Positions 10,100 to 19,700 of a stretch of DNA of 64,000 nucleotides are shown in pieces (the stretch's first letter is position 1; the number at the start of each line of letters is the position of its first letter). Source of the stretch: Komagataeibacter nataicola (GTDB lineage: Bacteria; Pseudomonadota; Alphaproteobacteria; Acetobacterales; Acetobacteraceae); the NCBI RefSeq assembly GCF_003207795.1, contig NZ_NIRT01000001.1, positions 186,001-250,000 on the forward strand. The letters are read 5' to 3'. The position numbers were made by a program, and so were the translations under genes. The notes beneath the pieces are model-generated. The model worked only from the letters and a program-made list of their open reading frames with translations, did not search any database and was not told the DNA's origin.

Positions 10100-10180
10100 C
10101 TGGCGCATCAGAGGCTGCTTTTTTAAGTTACGGCAGTCTTTTCCAAAGCTTTTAAAAAAAAGCTTCACCAGAAACGTCTT
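10100..10180. repeat. AT-rich hairpin repeat, right-half copy
   Basis: AAGCTTTT (10146-10153) pairs with AAAAGCTT (10158-10165) and is followed by CACCAGAAACGTCTTTCTT, which resembles the right end of the element whose left part is at 9222-9295. It fills the 107-bp gap between the converging ankyrin and methylase genes and could also act as a bidirectional terminator. Confidence 0.4.
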
Positions 10181-10183
10181 TCT

Positions 10184-11458
10184 TCATGAGGCATCGTTCA
10201 GGCTGGTCTCAAGCGTGGTGATCTCGTGCCAGAGCTCATCGGCCGTGCGCTGTGGCGGGCGGCGGGTGTTGGTCAGCACGACGAATTCCAGCGTCATGGG
10301 GCGTGTGGAATAACGCTGGCGGCTGACACGGTAGCGCTTGTAGGGGCGGGTAAAGACCTGCACCGCACCGCGCTCGCAATTGGCCTGCAGCATGTCCCTG
10401 AGCGCAATGAAGCCATCGGTGCTGTAACTCGTGGCGATCCAGCGCGTATCGAGCACCGATAGCAGGTGCCGGTAGGCCGCAAGCGCCTGCCTGCGGTGGT
10501 TGTAGGGGCTGCGCCGCTCGGTGCGCCAGTCCTGGCGTATGGCCGCCTTGTCGCGCCCGGTAATCTTGGGGGCCAGGGGCGGGCTGTCCCACAGGGCGAT
10601 GGTGTTGAGCACGTGATAATTGGCGCCATAGGGGTGCTGGTTGTAGGGCGGGTCGATATAGGCGATGGCCGCCTCCCCCACTTCCCCCGCCAGGGTGTCG
10701 GCCAGGGCATGGGCATCCATGCGCAGCACCCTGTTCTCATGCCCGTTATCAATAAAGGCCGCCGGGCGTAGCGCAAGGTCGGCGGCAATGCGGTACAGCG
10801 CCGTGCCCGTGCGCCCGCCCCAGCCGTGGTGAAACCCCTTGAACAGCCCGCTGGTATTGCTGTTGTAGCTGGCGCTGTACAGCAGCGGAGCCAGCAGGCA
10901 GGCCTTCTGCTCCGCATCAAGCAGGCCATCGTGTTCCCACCGGGCAATCTGCGCGCGAATGGCGTCGATGCGCATGCCATTCTTGCGCATGTAGAACATC
11001 CGGTCGCGCGCGGTGTCATAATGCACGTCATCATCAGGGCACAGGTGGCGGGTGATCCAGCCTTCCAGCGGCGGCAGGGCGTTGAGTTCCGCCATGACCT
11101 GCTCATAACTGCGCCCGCCATGAAAGACCGGCGCGCGTGACTGGACGATATGGCAGCGGTTGATCTGTTCGCTATAGGGCTCCCAGTCATTGCACAGCAC
11201 GCGAAAGCCAAGCCGCTTGGCAAGCCTTGATACGACGCCGGTGCCCGCAAACAGGTCGATGAAGTCCGTGCGGGGCGGCGCCTCGCCCGTGGCCGCTATG
11301 GCCTGCGCGATCAGGCCGAGCAGCTTGCGCTTGTTGCCGATATAGGGAATGAGCTGGCTGAACAGGTAATCCCCGGTCAGCAGCGCGGAATGGCGGCCCG
11401 GGCTCCATTCCATGCCGGACGGGCCATGCGGCCCGTCAGGATCGGGGTGCCGGTTCAT
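10184..11458 (-). CDS. D12-class (Dam-like) DNA adenine N6-methyltransferase
   Basis: A 424-residue amino-methyltransferase of the D12/alpha group: the S-adenosylmethionine motif FAGTG (residues 70-74) comes before the catalytic DPPY (269-272), with the preceding Q-L-I-P-Y-I-G-N-K-R-K-L-L as motif X. It transfers methyl to adenine N6 in DNA; the recognition site cannot be read from sequence. The frame is open 46 codons further up, but that stretch lies inside ccrM, so the ATG 22 bp after the ccrM stop was taken. No restriction endonuclease gene adjoins it, so it is either an orphan methylase or part of a split system. It is third in the rnhB-ccrM operon. Confidence 0.85.
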   Translation of the reverse strand: MNRHPDPDGPHGPSGMEWSPGRHSALLTGDYLFSQLIPYIGNKRKLLGLIAQAIAATGEAPPRTDFIDLFAGTGVVSRLAKRLGFRVLCNDWEPYSEQINRCHIVQSRAPVFHGGRSYEQVMAELNALPPLEGWITRHLCPDDDVHYDTARDRMFYMRKNGMRIDAIRAQIARWEHDGLLDAEQKACLLAPLLYSASYNSNTSGLFKGFHHGWGGRTGTALYRIAADLALRPAAFIDNGHENRVLRMDAHALADTLAGEVGEAAIAYIDPPYNQHPYGANYHVLNTIALWDSPPLAPKITGRDKAAIRQDWRTERRSPYNHRRQALAAYRHLLSVLDTRWIATSYSTDGFIALRDMLQANCERGAVQVFTRPYKRYRVSRQRYSTRPMTLEFVVLTNTRRPPQRTADELWHEITTLETSLNDAS

Positions 11459-11480
11459 GCCACCCTGCCTTCCCCCGCCA

Positions 11481-12584
11481 TCAGGATGCGACGGCTGCCT
11501 GCTCCGCCCGGATCTCGCTGCGCAGCGTATCGAGTTGCACCAGTTCGCCTTCGTGCTCGAAATACCAGAACGTCCAGCCATTGCACGAAGGCGCATTGGT
11601 CAGCGTCGCCCCCATTTTATGAATGGAGCCCCGGTGCCGTCCGCTGACCAGCGTGCCATCGGGCGAGACGGTGGCGCGCACGCGCTTCTGCCGGTCCATG
11701 AGCACGGTGCCCGCAGGCACCATGCCGCGCTCGACCAGCACGCCAAAGGGCACACGCGGGCTTTCGCGCCGGGCGGGGGTGGTCAGCACGCTGTCAAGCG
11801 GCACGGGCTTTTCGCGCCGGGCGCGGCCTATCGCGGCCTCGGCATAATCGGGGTGGCGCTCGATGCCGATAAAGCGGCGACGCAGCCTGCGCGCCATGGC
11901 CGTGGTGGTGCCGGTGCCGGTAAAGGGGTCGAGCACCACGTCATCCACATTGGTCGAAGCCACGAGCACGCGGTGCAGCAGGCTTTCTGGCTTCTGGGTG
12001 GGGTGCAGCTTCAGGCCGTGTTCGTTGCGCAGCCGCTCGCCGCCGGTGCATAGCGGCAGGTACCAGTCCGAGCGCATCTGCACATCGTCATTGAGCGCCT
12101 TCATGGCCTGATAGTTGAATCGGTAGCGGCTGTCTGGGCCGCGCGCGGCCCAGATCAGCGTTTCATGCGCGTTGGTGAAGCGCCGCCCCCGGAAGTTGGG
12201 CATGGGGTTGGACTTGCGCCAGATCACATCGTTCAGGATCCAGAACCCCAGATCCTGCAAAATCGCCCCGATGCGGAAGATGTTGTGATACGAGCCGATG
12301 ACCCAGATCGTGCCATCCTTGCGCAGCACGCGGCGGGCCTCGGTCAGCCAGGCGCGGGTGAATTCGTCATAGGCCCGCAGATCGGCGAATTTGTCCCAGT
12401 CATCATCCACGCCATCGACCACGCTGTCATCGGGGCGGCGCAGTTCCCCCTTGAGCTGGAGGTTGTATGGCGGATCGGCAAACACGCAGTCGATCGAACC
12501 TGCGGGCAGGGTCTGCATCATCTCGACACAGTCGCCACGCAGCACCTGGTCAAGGGGCAATTCCATCATTACCGCACCGCTCAT
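11481..12584 (-). CDS. ccrM: CcrM-type cell-cycle DNA methyltransferase (GANTC)
   Basis: Methylates adenine in GANTC, the solitary methylase that marks replication state in alphaproteobacteria. The 367-residue protein is a beta-group enzyme: DPPY (residues 37-40) precedes the S-adenosylmethionine motif LDPFTGTGTT (about 216-225). It has the conserved W-I-G-S-Y-H-N-I-F-R and HPTQKPESLL segments and the C-terminal domain typical of CcrM, ending with S-C-N-G-W-T-F-W-Y. It starts 7 bp after rnhB; the ribosome binding site is weak, so coupling to rnhB is likely, and a second start at M-M-E-L-P six codons later is possible. A cluster of GANTC sites sits upstream of the operon. Confidence 0.95.
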   Translation of the reverse strand: MSGAVMMELPLDQVLRGDCVEMMQTLPAGSIDCVFADPPYNLQLKGELRRPDDSVVDGVDDDWDKFADLRAYDEFTRAWLTEARRVLRKDGTIWVIGSYHNIFRIGAILQDLGFWILNDVIWRKSNPMPNFRGRRFTNAHETLIWAARGPDSRYRFNYQAMKALNDDVQMRSDWYLPLCTGGERLRNEHGLKLHPTQKPESLLHRVLVASTNVDDVVLDPFTGTGTTTAMARRLRRRFIGIERHPDYAEAAIGRARREKPVPLDSVLTTPARRESPRVPFGVLVERGMVPAGTVLMDRQKRVRATVSPDGTLVSGRHRGSIHKMGATLTNAPSCNGWTFWYFEHEGELVQLDTLRSEIRAEQAAVAS

Positions 12585-12591
12585 GAATTGT

Positions 12592-13245
12592 TCAGCATGA
12601 TGGCTGCTCCGCGCTTGAATGTAAGGAAGAAGGACCGGCAGCCTGCATGATGCGGCGCACCGTGCCGAATGCCGCCCGGTGGTGGGGGCTGACGCCGTGG
12701 GCCATCAGGCCCGCGCGGTGGATGGGAGTGCCGTAACCGGCATTGCGCTCCCAGCCATAAGCGGGCCAGCGCCGGGACAGGCGCTCCATGGCCCGGTCGC
12801 GCACGACCTTTGCCACGACCGAGGCCGCGGCAATGGACAGGCTGACCGCATCACCGCCCACGACGCATTGCGCCGGGCACCCGAAATCGGGCGCGGCGTT
12901 ACCATCGACCAGAACCAGTTCGGGCCATTGCGGCAGGCGGCCAACGGCGCGCTGCATGGCGATCCATGACGCGCGCAGGATGTTGTGCTGTTCGATTTCG
13001 GCCACGGAGGCCGCGCCCACCCCGATCAGGACATCAGGGGTGTCATGCAGCGTATCGTAAAGCTGCTGCCGGACCCTGGGCTTGAGCTTTTTTGAGTCAT
13101 CAAGCGTGTCAGCCAGGTTGCCCGGCACGCCCGAGAGGAACATGACCGCCGCCGCGACGACCGGACCCGCCAGCGGGCCGCGACCGACTTCATCGACACC
13201 GGCGACCCGTCCCCCATGGGCGTGCTCAAGCGTGTAATCCGGCAT
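12592..13245 (-). CDS. rnhB: Ribonuclease HII
   Basis: Cleaves RNA in RNA-DNA hybrids, including single embedded ribonucleotides. The 217-residue protein has the type 2 RNase H active site: [14 protein letters not shown] (catalytic Asp and Glu), D-D-S-K-K-L, VLVDGN and a late Asp in VRDRAM. An AAGGA motif lies about five bases upstream of the ATG. It heads the rnhB-ccrM-methylase operon; the rnhB-ccrM order is common in alphaproteobacteria. The 156-bp upstream region carries the GANTC cluster described separately. Confidence 0.95.
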   Translation of the reverse strand: MPDYTLEHAHGGRVAGVDEVGRGPLAGPVVAAAVMFLSGVPGNLADTLDDSKKLKPRVRQQLYDTLHDTPDVLIGVGAASVAEIEQHNILRASWIAMQRAVGRLPQWPELVLVDGNAAPDFGCPAQCVVGGDAVSLSIAAASVVAKVVRDRAMERLSRRWPAYGWERNAGYGTPIHRAGLMAHGVSPHHRAAFGTVRRIMQAAGPSSLHSSAEQPSC

Positions 13246-13263
13246 CCAGTCCTTCCCGTCCGG

Positions 13264-13392
13264 GTGCGAATCGGGGTTCAGGCCCGATTCGCACCAGATT
13301 CATGTTCTGGAAGGATGGAAACCATTTTTATGCACGGTTGTGCAAGATGCTGTGGACTCATCGAGTCCCTTAAAATGAAAAAAAAACGACTC
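13264..13392 (-). promoter_or_regulatory. GANTC-dense control region of the rnhB-ccrM operon
   Basis: Six GANTC sites fall within 129 bp: GAATC 13268-13272, GATTC 13286-13290, GATTC 13297-13301, GACTC 13355-13359, GAGTC 13363-13367 and GACTC 13388-13392. Four lie in perfect inverted repeats: a 12-bp stem 13264-13275/13283-13294 with a 7-nt loop, and GGACTC-ATC-GAGTCC at 13354-13368. A third small inverted repeat (TGCAC-GGTT-GTGCA, 13331-13344) sits between them. Roughly half a site would be expected by chance. The region directly precedes rnhB, so CcrM probably influences its own operon. A T-run on the minus strand at about 13379-13387 may also end the csbD transcript. Confidence 0.65.
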
Positions 13393-13401
13393 GAGCCGCG
13401 A

Positions 13402-13704
13402 TCAGCCCTTGCGACGGGGGATGAAAATCAGCCCCATGATGGTGCCGAGCACCGCCGCGATACCGAGGGAAAACAGCGGGCGTTCACGCACGAAGGTCAC
13501 GGCGCGCTCGAGCTTGCCTTCGCCTTCATCGTACAGATCGGCAAATTCCTGCCGCGCCATGCCCGAAAGCTGGTCGATCTTGCCTTCGGCCTGCATGCCC
13601 ACATTGCCCGTAAGGCCGCCAGCGGCGTCCTTCAGGCGGCCAATGCCTTCATCAACCATGCCTTCGCCCTTGGTCTCGATGTTTTTTGCCTTGTCTTCAG
13701 ACAT
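13402..13704 (-). CDS. CsbD-like stress protein with C-terminal membrane anchor
   Basis: A 100-residue protein. The N-terminal part has the CsbD-like pattern (K-G-E-G-M-V-D-E-G-I-G-R-L-K-D, then GKIDQLSG), a charged helical stretch follows, and the C-terminus is an ElaB/DUF883-style anchor: RERPLFSLGIAAVLGTIMGL and then P-R-R-K-G. The ATG at 13704 has GGAG eight bases upstream and is preferred over a GTG one codon earlier. CsbD-like proteins are usually stress-induced; the biochemical role is not known. A related protein with the same layout is at 25079-25339. Confidence 0.78.
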   Translation of the reverse strand: MSEDKAKNIETKGEGMVDEGIGRLKDAAGGLTGNVGMQAEGKIDQLSGMARQEFADLYDEGEGKLERAVTFVRERPLFSLGIAAVLGTIMGLIFIPRRKG

Positions 13705-13756
13705 CACTCACACTCCGTAATATCGCTGTTTTGTAGCGTGGACCCATAACGCCACG

Positions 13757-15271
13757 ATGGCGCTTGCAGTTCCGTACCTCTTATTATCATGCATGATGAC
13801 GCCGCCCTTGACGACAGCCCAAACCGAACGGCCCGCGCCCGGCACCGACATGCCTCCCCTTTCGCCCCGGCGCAAAAGGCTCATGGCGCTGATCGTATCG
13901 AGCCTGATGATGATGGAACAGATCGATGGCACGGCGCTGACCACGGCGCTGCCCGCCATGGCGGCGGACTTCCATGTCGATATTCCACAGACCAGCATCA
14001 CGCTTACGGTCTACATGCTGGGGCTTGCGGCGCTGATCCCGGCCTCGGGCCGCATTGCCGAGCGTTTTGGCAACCGAGTCACGCTGCGCTGGGCCATTGT
14101 CGTGTTCCTTGGCGGCTCGCTGCTTGGCGGGCTTGCGCCCAACCTGCCCGTGCTGGCGCTCGCACGGCTGGTGCAGGGGCTGGGCGGGGCGATGATGGTG
14201 CCGGTGGGCCGGCTCGTGATCCTGCAGAACGTGCCCAAATCGGAGCTGATGTCGGCCATGGCGTGGGTCATGCTCACCGCCACCATCGGCCCCATGGCAG
14301 GCCCGGTGCTGGGCGGCGTGCTGACCTCGCTGCTGTCATGGCGGTGGGTCTTCTACATCAACATCCCGCTCGGGCTGCTGGCCATCGGGCTGATCGGGCG
14401 GTTCATTCCGCAGGTGCGCATGCCCCATCCCCCGCCGTTTGACCTCAGGGGCAACGTGTGGTGCGCGCTGGCGCTGGCGGGGCTGATCTTCGGGCTGGAA
14501 CTGCTGACCCATTCCGGCACGGCCCGCATCATGGCCTGCGCCCTGCTCGTTCTGCCGCCGGTGTGCAGCGTGGCGTATATCCGCCACGCGGGCCGGGTCG
14601 CGCACCCGGTGCTTGACCTGTCGCTGCTGCGGGTCAGCACCTTCCGCATCTCGGTCATCGCGGGGGCGTGCACGCGCATCGCCACCGGGGGCATCATCTT
14701 TCTCCTGCCCTCCCTGCTCCAGACCCGCTTTGGCGCGAGTGCCGCGCAGAGCGGGCTGATCACCTTCATCGCCCCCATGGGCGCGCTGGTCATGCGCTTT
14801 GCCACGCCCTCGCTTTACCGCGCCCGGGGCTACCGTGCCGTCATGTGCGCCAGCAGCCTGACCCTGCCCTGCGTGTGCCTGCTGCTCGCCCTGTACAACC
14901 CCGCCATGGGCACGGCCGTGCTGCTGGCGCTGCTGGCCGTGCATGGCATGGGGCAGACCACGGTCTATACCGGCTACAACACCATCGCCTATGCCGACAT
15001 GCCGCCTGCGCGCATGGGGGCTGCGACAAGCCTGTATTCAACCGCCCAGCAGGTCATGCTCACGCTGGGCATATGCTTTGCAGCGGGGGGACTGACCTCC
15101 GCGCGCCTGGTGCTCCCGCCATCACTCCAGGCGCAGGACTACCGCCTGACCTTTATCCTGTGCGGCCTTGTCGCCATGATCGCGCTGCCTGTCCTGCTGC
15201 GGCTTTCGCCCAATGCGGGAGCGGCGGTGAGTGGTCATGACCACACCGCCACACAAAAGGACCGGTTATGA
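13757..15271 (+). CDS. MFS drug exporter, DHA2 (EmrB/QacA-like) family
   Basis: A 504-residue polytopic protein with 13-14 hydrophobic helices, fitting the 14-helix DHA2 group of proton-driven drug exporters. Helix 1 carries M-E-Q-I-D-G-T-A-L-T-T-A-L-P, the family start motif; the loop after helix 2 has R-I-A-E-R-F-G-N-R (motif A); helix 5 shows the antiporter motif G-P-M-A-G-P-V-L-G-G followed by WRWVFYINIPLG. Start codon choice is uncertain: 13757 gives an extra hydrophobic segment, and ATGs at 13793 and 13796 would begin MTPPLTT; none has a good ribosome binding site. No adaptor or regulator gene is adjacent. The gene is divergent from the CsbD-like gene. Confidence 0.85.
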   Translation: MALAVPYLLLSCMMTPPLTTAQTERPAPGTDMPPLSPRRKRLMALIVSSLMMMEQIDGTALTTALPAMAADFHVDIPQTSITLTVYMLGLAALIPASGRIAERFGNRVTLRWAIVVFLGGSLLGGLAPNLPVLALARLVQGLGGAMMVPVGRLVILQNVPKSELMSAMAWVMLTATIGPMAGPVLGGVLTSLLSWRWVFYINIPLGLLAIGLIGRFIPQVRMPHPPPFDLRGNVWCALALAGLIFGLELLTHSGTARIMACALLVLPPVCSVAYIRHAGRVAHPVLDLSLLRVSTFRISVIAGACTRIATGGIIFLLPSLLQTRFGASAAQSGLITFIAPMGALVMRFATPSLYRARGYRAVMCASSLTLPCVCLLLALYNPAMGTAVLLALLAVHGMGQTTVYTGYNTIAYADMPPARMGAATSLYSTAQQVMLTLGICFAAGGLTSARLVLPPSLQAQDYRLTFILCGLVAMIALPVLLRLSPNAGAAVSGHDHTATQKDRL

Positions 15272-15367
15272 AACATCGGGAGGTTTTTCGCCCTTCCACC
15301 TGCCGGATGGGATGTTACATTCGCTAACTTATTCCATTCACGCGCCATGTTAATACTGGGGCAATCC

Positions 15368-15396
15368 CAGGTTCGACCTTACGCTTTTTTTATAAT
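15368..15396 (+). promoter_or_regulatory. Possible promoter of the mdtABC-type operon
   Basis: A perfect TATAAT lies at 15391-15396, 56 bp before mdtA. With 17-bp spacing the -35 position (15368-15373, CAGGTT) is poor, so activation by a regulator or a false match are both possible. A small CTGGG-GCAAT-CCCAG hairpin (15356-15370) lies just upstream. Confidence 0.35.
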
Positions 15397-15452
15397 GGCC
15401 CGGTTATTCACACCGGCCCCAACCGACAGCAAGCAGGCAGAAACCCGACCGC

Positions 15453-16670
15453 ATGGATACAACGCCCCCCCCGCCCCGCGCCAGCGCCACCCCCACGCCC
15501 CCGACCGACCGACCGCGCCGCGGGCGGCGCGTGCTTTACCTGGCGGGCGGGGCGCTGGCGGTCATCCTGGCGGTCGCTTTCCTGCGCCCCCATGCCTCCA
15601 CCCACAAAAAGCACGCCACAAGCGGCGACCAGCCGGTGGCGGTCACCGCCGTAAGCAAGGGCGACATGCCCGTGGTGCTGACGGAACTCGGCACGGTGGT
15701 GCCCATCACCAACGTCACCGTGCAGTCGCGCATTGATGGCTACCTGATGCAGGTGCTCTTTACCGAGGGGCAGCATGTGCACAAGGGCGACCTGCTGGCC
15801 CTGATCGACACGCGCCCCTATGAGGTGCTGCTGGCGCAGTATGAAGGCCAGCTGGCACAGGACGTGGCCCAGCTTAAAGCCGCGCAGGTGGATAACGCCC
15901 GCTACCAGCGCCTGATCCAGCAGAACAGCGTTGCCGCCATGACGGCCAAGGACCAGCAGTACAAGGTCGAGCAGCTCGAAGGCACGGTCAAGGCCGACCA
16001 GGCGCTGGTCGATAACGAGAAGCTCCAGATCACCTACTGCCATATCGTGGCCCCCGTTGACGGGCGCGTGGGCATCCGTGAAGTGGACATGGGCAACTAC
16101 ATCACTGCGGGCCAGACCAATGGCCTCGTGATCCTGACGCAGATGCAGCCGATCTCGGTCATCTTCACCCTGCCTGAAAACGACATCGGCCCCGTGGCCA
16201 CCCGCCTGCGCGAAGGCACGCCGCTTGAAGTCGATGCCTGGGACAGCGCCAACCTCAACAAGATCGCCGCCGGCCAGGCCAGCGTGCTCGACAGCCAGAT
16301 CGATACCTCGACCGGCACGGTGCGCATGCGCGCGATCTTCCCCAACTCGCACGAAGAGCTTTTTCCCAACCAGTTCGTCAACGCCCGCATGCTGGTCAGC
16401 ACCGACCATGACGCCCTGCTCGTGCCCACCAATGCACTGCAGAACGGCCCCAACGGCCAGTTCGTGTACGTCGTCAAGGCGGACAGCACGGTCGAGGTGC
16501 GCAACGTCAAAACCGGCCATGCCAACAACACCATGACCGTGGTGACGGATGGCGTGAAGGAAGGCGAGCGCGTGGTGACCGATGGCGTGGACCACCTGCG
16601 TGATGGCGTAAAAGTCAGTATTCCCCAGGCCGCCGACAGCCCCGCCGCCCCGCAGAAGGGCAAGGAGTAG
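15453..16670 (+). CDS. mdtA: RND efflux periplasmic adaptor, MdtA-like
   Basis: Bridges the inner-membrane RND pump and an outer-membrane channel. The 405-residue protein begins with a Pro-rich cytoplasmic stretch and one membrane helix (about 29-45), then the barrel-sandwich/lipoyl half (VTVQSRIDGYLMQVLFTEGQ), an alpha-helical hairpin (about 125-190), the second lipoyl half with the MdtA-type pattern APVDGRVGIREVDMGNYI, and a beta-barrel ending L-V-P-T-N-A-L-Q. It heads an operon with two permease genes and an outer-membrane factor, the gene order of MdtABC systems. A 63-bp gap separates it from mdtB. Confidence 0.92.
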   Translation: MDTTPPPPRASATPTPPTDRPRRGRRVLYLAGGALAVILAVAFLRPHASTHKKHATSGDQPVAVTAVSKGDMPVVLTELGTVVPITNVTVQSRIDGYLMQVLFTEGQHVHKGDLLALIDTRPYEVLLAQYEGQLAQDVAQLKAAQVDNARYQRLIQQNSVAAMTAKDQQYKVEQLEGTVKADQALVDNEKLQITYCHIVAPVDGRVGIREVDMGNYITAGQTNGLVILTQMQPISVIFTLPENDIGPVATRLREGTPLEVDAWDSANLNKIAAGQASVLDSQIDTSTGTVRMRAIFPNSHEELFPNQFVNARMLVSTDHDALLVPTNALQNGPNGQFVYVVKADSTVEVRNVKTGHANNTMTVVTDGVKEGERVVTDGVDHLRDGVKVSIPQAADSPAAPQKGKE

Positions 16671-16733
16671 GGTGCGCGCCCGCCTGCCCGCCCCCCTGCC
16701 TGACCTGCCCTGCGCGTTGCCGGAGATTGCCGC

Positions 16734-19700
16734 GTGAATCCCTCCCGCCTTTTCATACACCGTCCGGTCGCGACCACGCTGCTCATGCTGGCCATCCTGC
16801 TGGCGGGGCTGCTGGGCTATCACTTCCTGCCCGTATCGGCCCTGCCGGAGGTGGAATACCCCACCATCACGGTGCAGACCTTCTACCCCGGCGCCAGCCC
16901 TGATGTGATGGCCACCTCCGTCACCGCCCCGCTTGAAACACAGCTCGGCGAAATGTCGGGGCTGGAGCAGATGACATCACGCTCCTCAGGTGGCTCATCG
17001 GTCATTACCCTGCGCTTTGGCCTGACCATGACCATGGACATTGCCGAGCAGGAAGTGCAGGCCGCGATCAACCAGGCCAATTCCCTGCTGCCCACCGACC
17101 TGCCTGCCCCCCCGGTCTATGCCAAGGTCAACCCCGCCGATACGCCGGTCGTGACCCTTGGCATCTCGTCCAAGACCATGCCGCTGACGGAGGTGGAGGA
17201 TTATGTCGATACCCGCCTGGCCGAGAAGATCAGCCAGATCTCGGGCGTGGGGCTCGTTACACTTTCGGGCGGCAACCGCAAGGCGCTGCGGGTGCGCGTC
17301 AACATCCCCAAGCTGACCTCGTTCGGCATCGACCTCGATACGCTGCGCACCACCATTGGCAACGTGAACATCAACTCCCCCACCGGCACGTTCGATGGCC
17401 CCAAGCGCGCGACCACGCTACGCATTGATGGCCAGATCACCGGGGTGCAGCAGCTGCTCGACCAGGTCATCGCCTACCAGAACAATGGCCCCGTGCGCAT
17501 CCGCGACGTAGCCAGCGTGGTGATCGGCCCCGAGAACACCGAGCTTGCCGCCTGGGCCAACCGCACGCCAGCCCTGGTCATGAACGTGCAGCGCCAGCCG
17601 GGTGCGAACGTGATCGCGGTGGTGGACAACATCAAATACGCCCTGCCCCGCCTGCAGGAATCCCTGCCGCCGGGCATCACCATCACGCCGCTGACCGACC
17701 GGACCACCACCATCCGCGCCTCGGTGGAGGATGTGGAGTTCGAACTGGGTCTGGCGCTGGTGCTGGTTGTGGGCGTGATCTTCGTGTTCCTGCGCAATGT
17801 GCCCGCAACGCTGATCCCCAGCCTGTCGGTGCCGCTGTCGCTGGTGGGCACGCTGGCGGTGATGTACCTGTTCGGCTTCTCGCTCGACAACCTCTCGCTC
17901 ATGTCGCTCACCATCGCCACGGGCTTTGTCGTGGATGACGCCATCGTCATGATCGAGAACATCGCCCGCTACATCGAGATGGGCGACACCCGCATGCAGG
18001 CCGCACTGAAGGGGGCGGGCGAGATCGGGTTCACCATCATTTCGCTGACCGTATCGCTGATCGCGGTGCTGATCCCGCTTCTGTTCATGGGTGATGTGGT
18101 CGGCCGCCTGTTCCATGAATTCGCCATGACGCTGGCGGTCACCATCATCCTCTCCGCCGTGGTCTCGCTCACGCTGGTGCCCATGATGTGCGCCCGCCTG
18201 CTGCATGAGCACGACACCAAGCACGCCGAACCGGCCTGGTCAGCCGCCATCGAGCGCTGGACGGTGGCCACGATCGAGGGCTATGGCCGCGCGCTCGATG
18301 TGGTGCTGCGCCACCGCAGGCTCACGCTGGGCGTGTTTGGCGCAACACTGATGCTGACCGGCGTGCTGGCGGTTATCATTCCCAAGGGGTTCTTCCCCGT
18401 GCAGGATACGGGCGTGATCCAGGGCATATCGGTCATGGCGCAGTCCACCTCGTTTACCGCCATGAAGCGCCACCAGCAGGAACTCGCCGAGCGGATCCTG
18501 CAAGATGAGGACGTGGCCAGCCTGTCCTCCTTCGTGGGGGTGGACGGGCAGAACGTCACCCTCAACCAGGGGCGCTTCCTCATCAACCTCAAGCCGGTGG
18601 ACAAGCGCTCGTCGACCGCGCAGCAGGTCGCAACCCGCCTGCGCGCCGAGACCGCCGACATAGCGGGGGCCGAACTGTACGTGCAGCCGGTGCAGGACCT
18701 CTCGCTCGATACCTCGGTCGCCGCCACGCAGTACCAGTTCCTGCTCGAAAACCCGGACTACAACCAGTTCACCACCTGGGTGCCGAAATTCATTGCCCGC
18801 CTGCAGCAGGAGAAGGCGCTGTCCGACGTGACATCGGACCTGCAGGCGTCAGGCCTCGTGGCGCATGTCGATCTCGACCGCACCACCGGCGCGCGCTACT
18901 CGATTACGCCACAGACCATCGACAACGTGCTGTATGACAGTTTTGGCCAACGCCAGATCTCGACCATCTTCACCCAGTCCAACCAGTACCGCGTGATCCT
19001 TGAGGCAACGCCCGCGTTCCAGCAGGACATGGGCTCGCTGAGCCAGATCTATCTGCCGGGCATCAGCGGCAATGCGGGCGAGAGCACCTCGGGGCCTACC
19101 CGCTCGCCCACGTCGGGGCTGGTGCCGCTTGCCTCCGTCACCACGGTAACGCAGGATACCGCACCGCTGCTCATCACGCATGTGGGGCAGTTCCCGGCCA
19201 CGACCGTCTCGTTCAACGTCAGGCCCGGCTATGCGCTGGGGGATGCGACGGATGCGATCGAGCGCGCGGCGAAGGACATCCACCTGCCCTCGAGCTTCCA
19301 GACCTCGTTCCAGGGCACGGCGGCGGCCTTCCGCAGTTCGCTGTCAAACGAGGCATGGCTGGTGCTGGCGGCGCTGGTTGCGGTCTATATCGTGCTGGGC
19401 ATTCTTTACGAGAGCTTCGTTCACCCCATCACCATCCTTTCCACCCTGCCCTCGGCTGGCATCGGCGCGCTGCTGGCGCTGTGGCTGACAGGATCGGGGC
19501 TGGACGTGATGGGCATCATCGGGCTGGTGCTGCTGATCGGCATTGTCAAGAAAAACGCCATCATGATGATCGATTTCGCGCTTGAGGCCGAGCGGGTGGA
19601 AGGCATGAGCCCGATCCATTCCATCCGCCACGCCGCCCTGCTGCGCTTCCGCCCCATCCTCATGACCACGCTGGCCGCCATGCTGGGTGCCGTGCCAATG

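Noticed and set aside
13757-13792. Signal peptide at the start of the MFS exporter
   Set aside because: The hydrophobic M-A-L-A-V-P-Y-L-L-L stretch is probably upstream of the true start at 13793 or 13796; MFS exporters need no cleaved signal.
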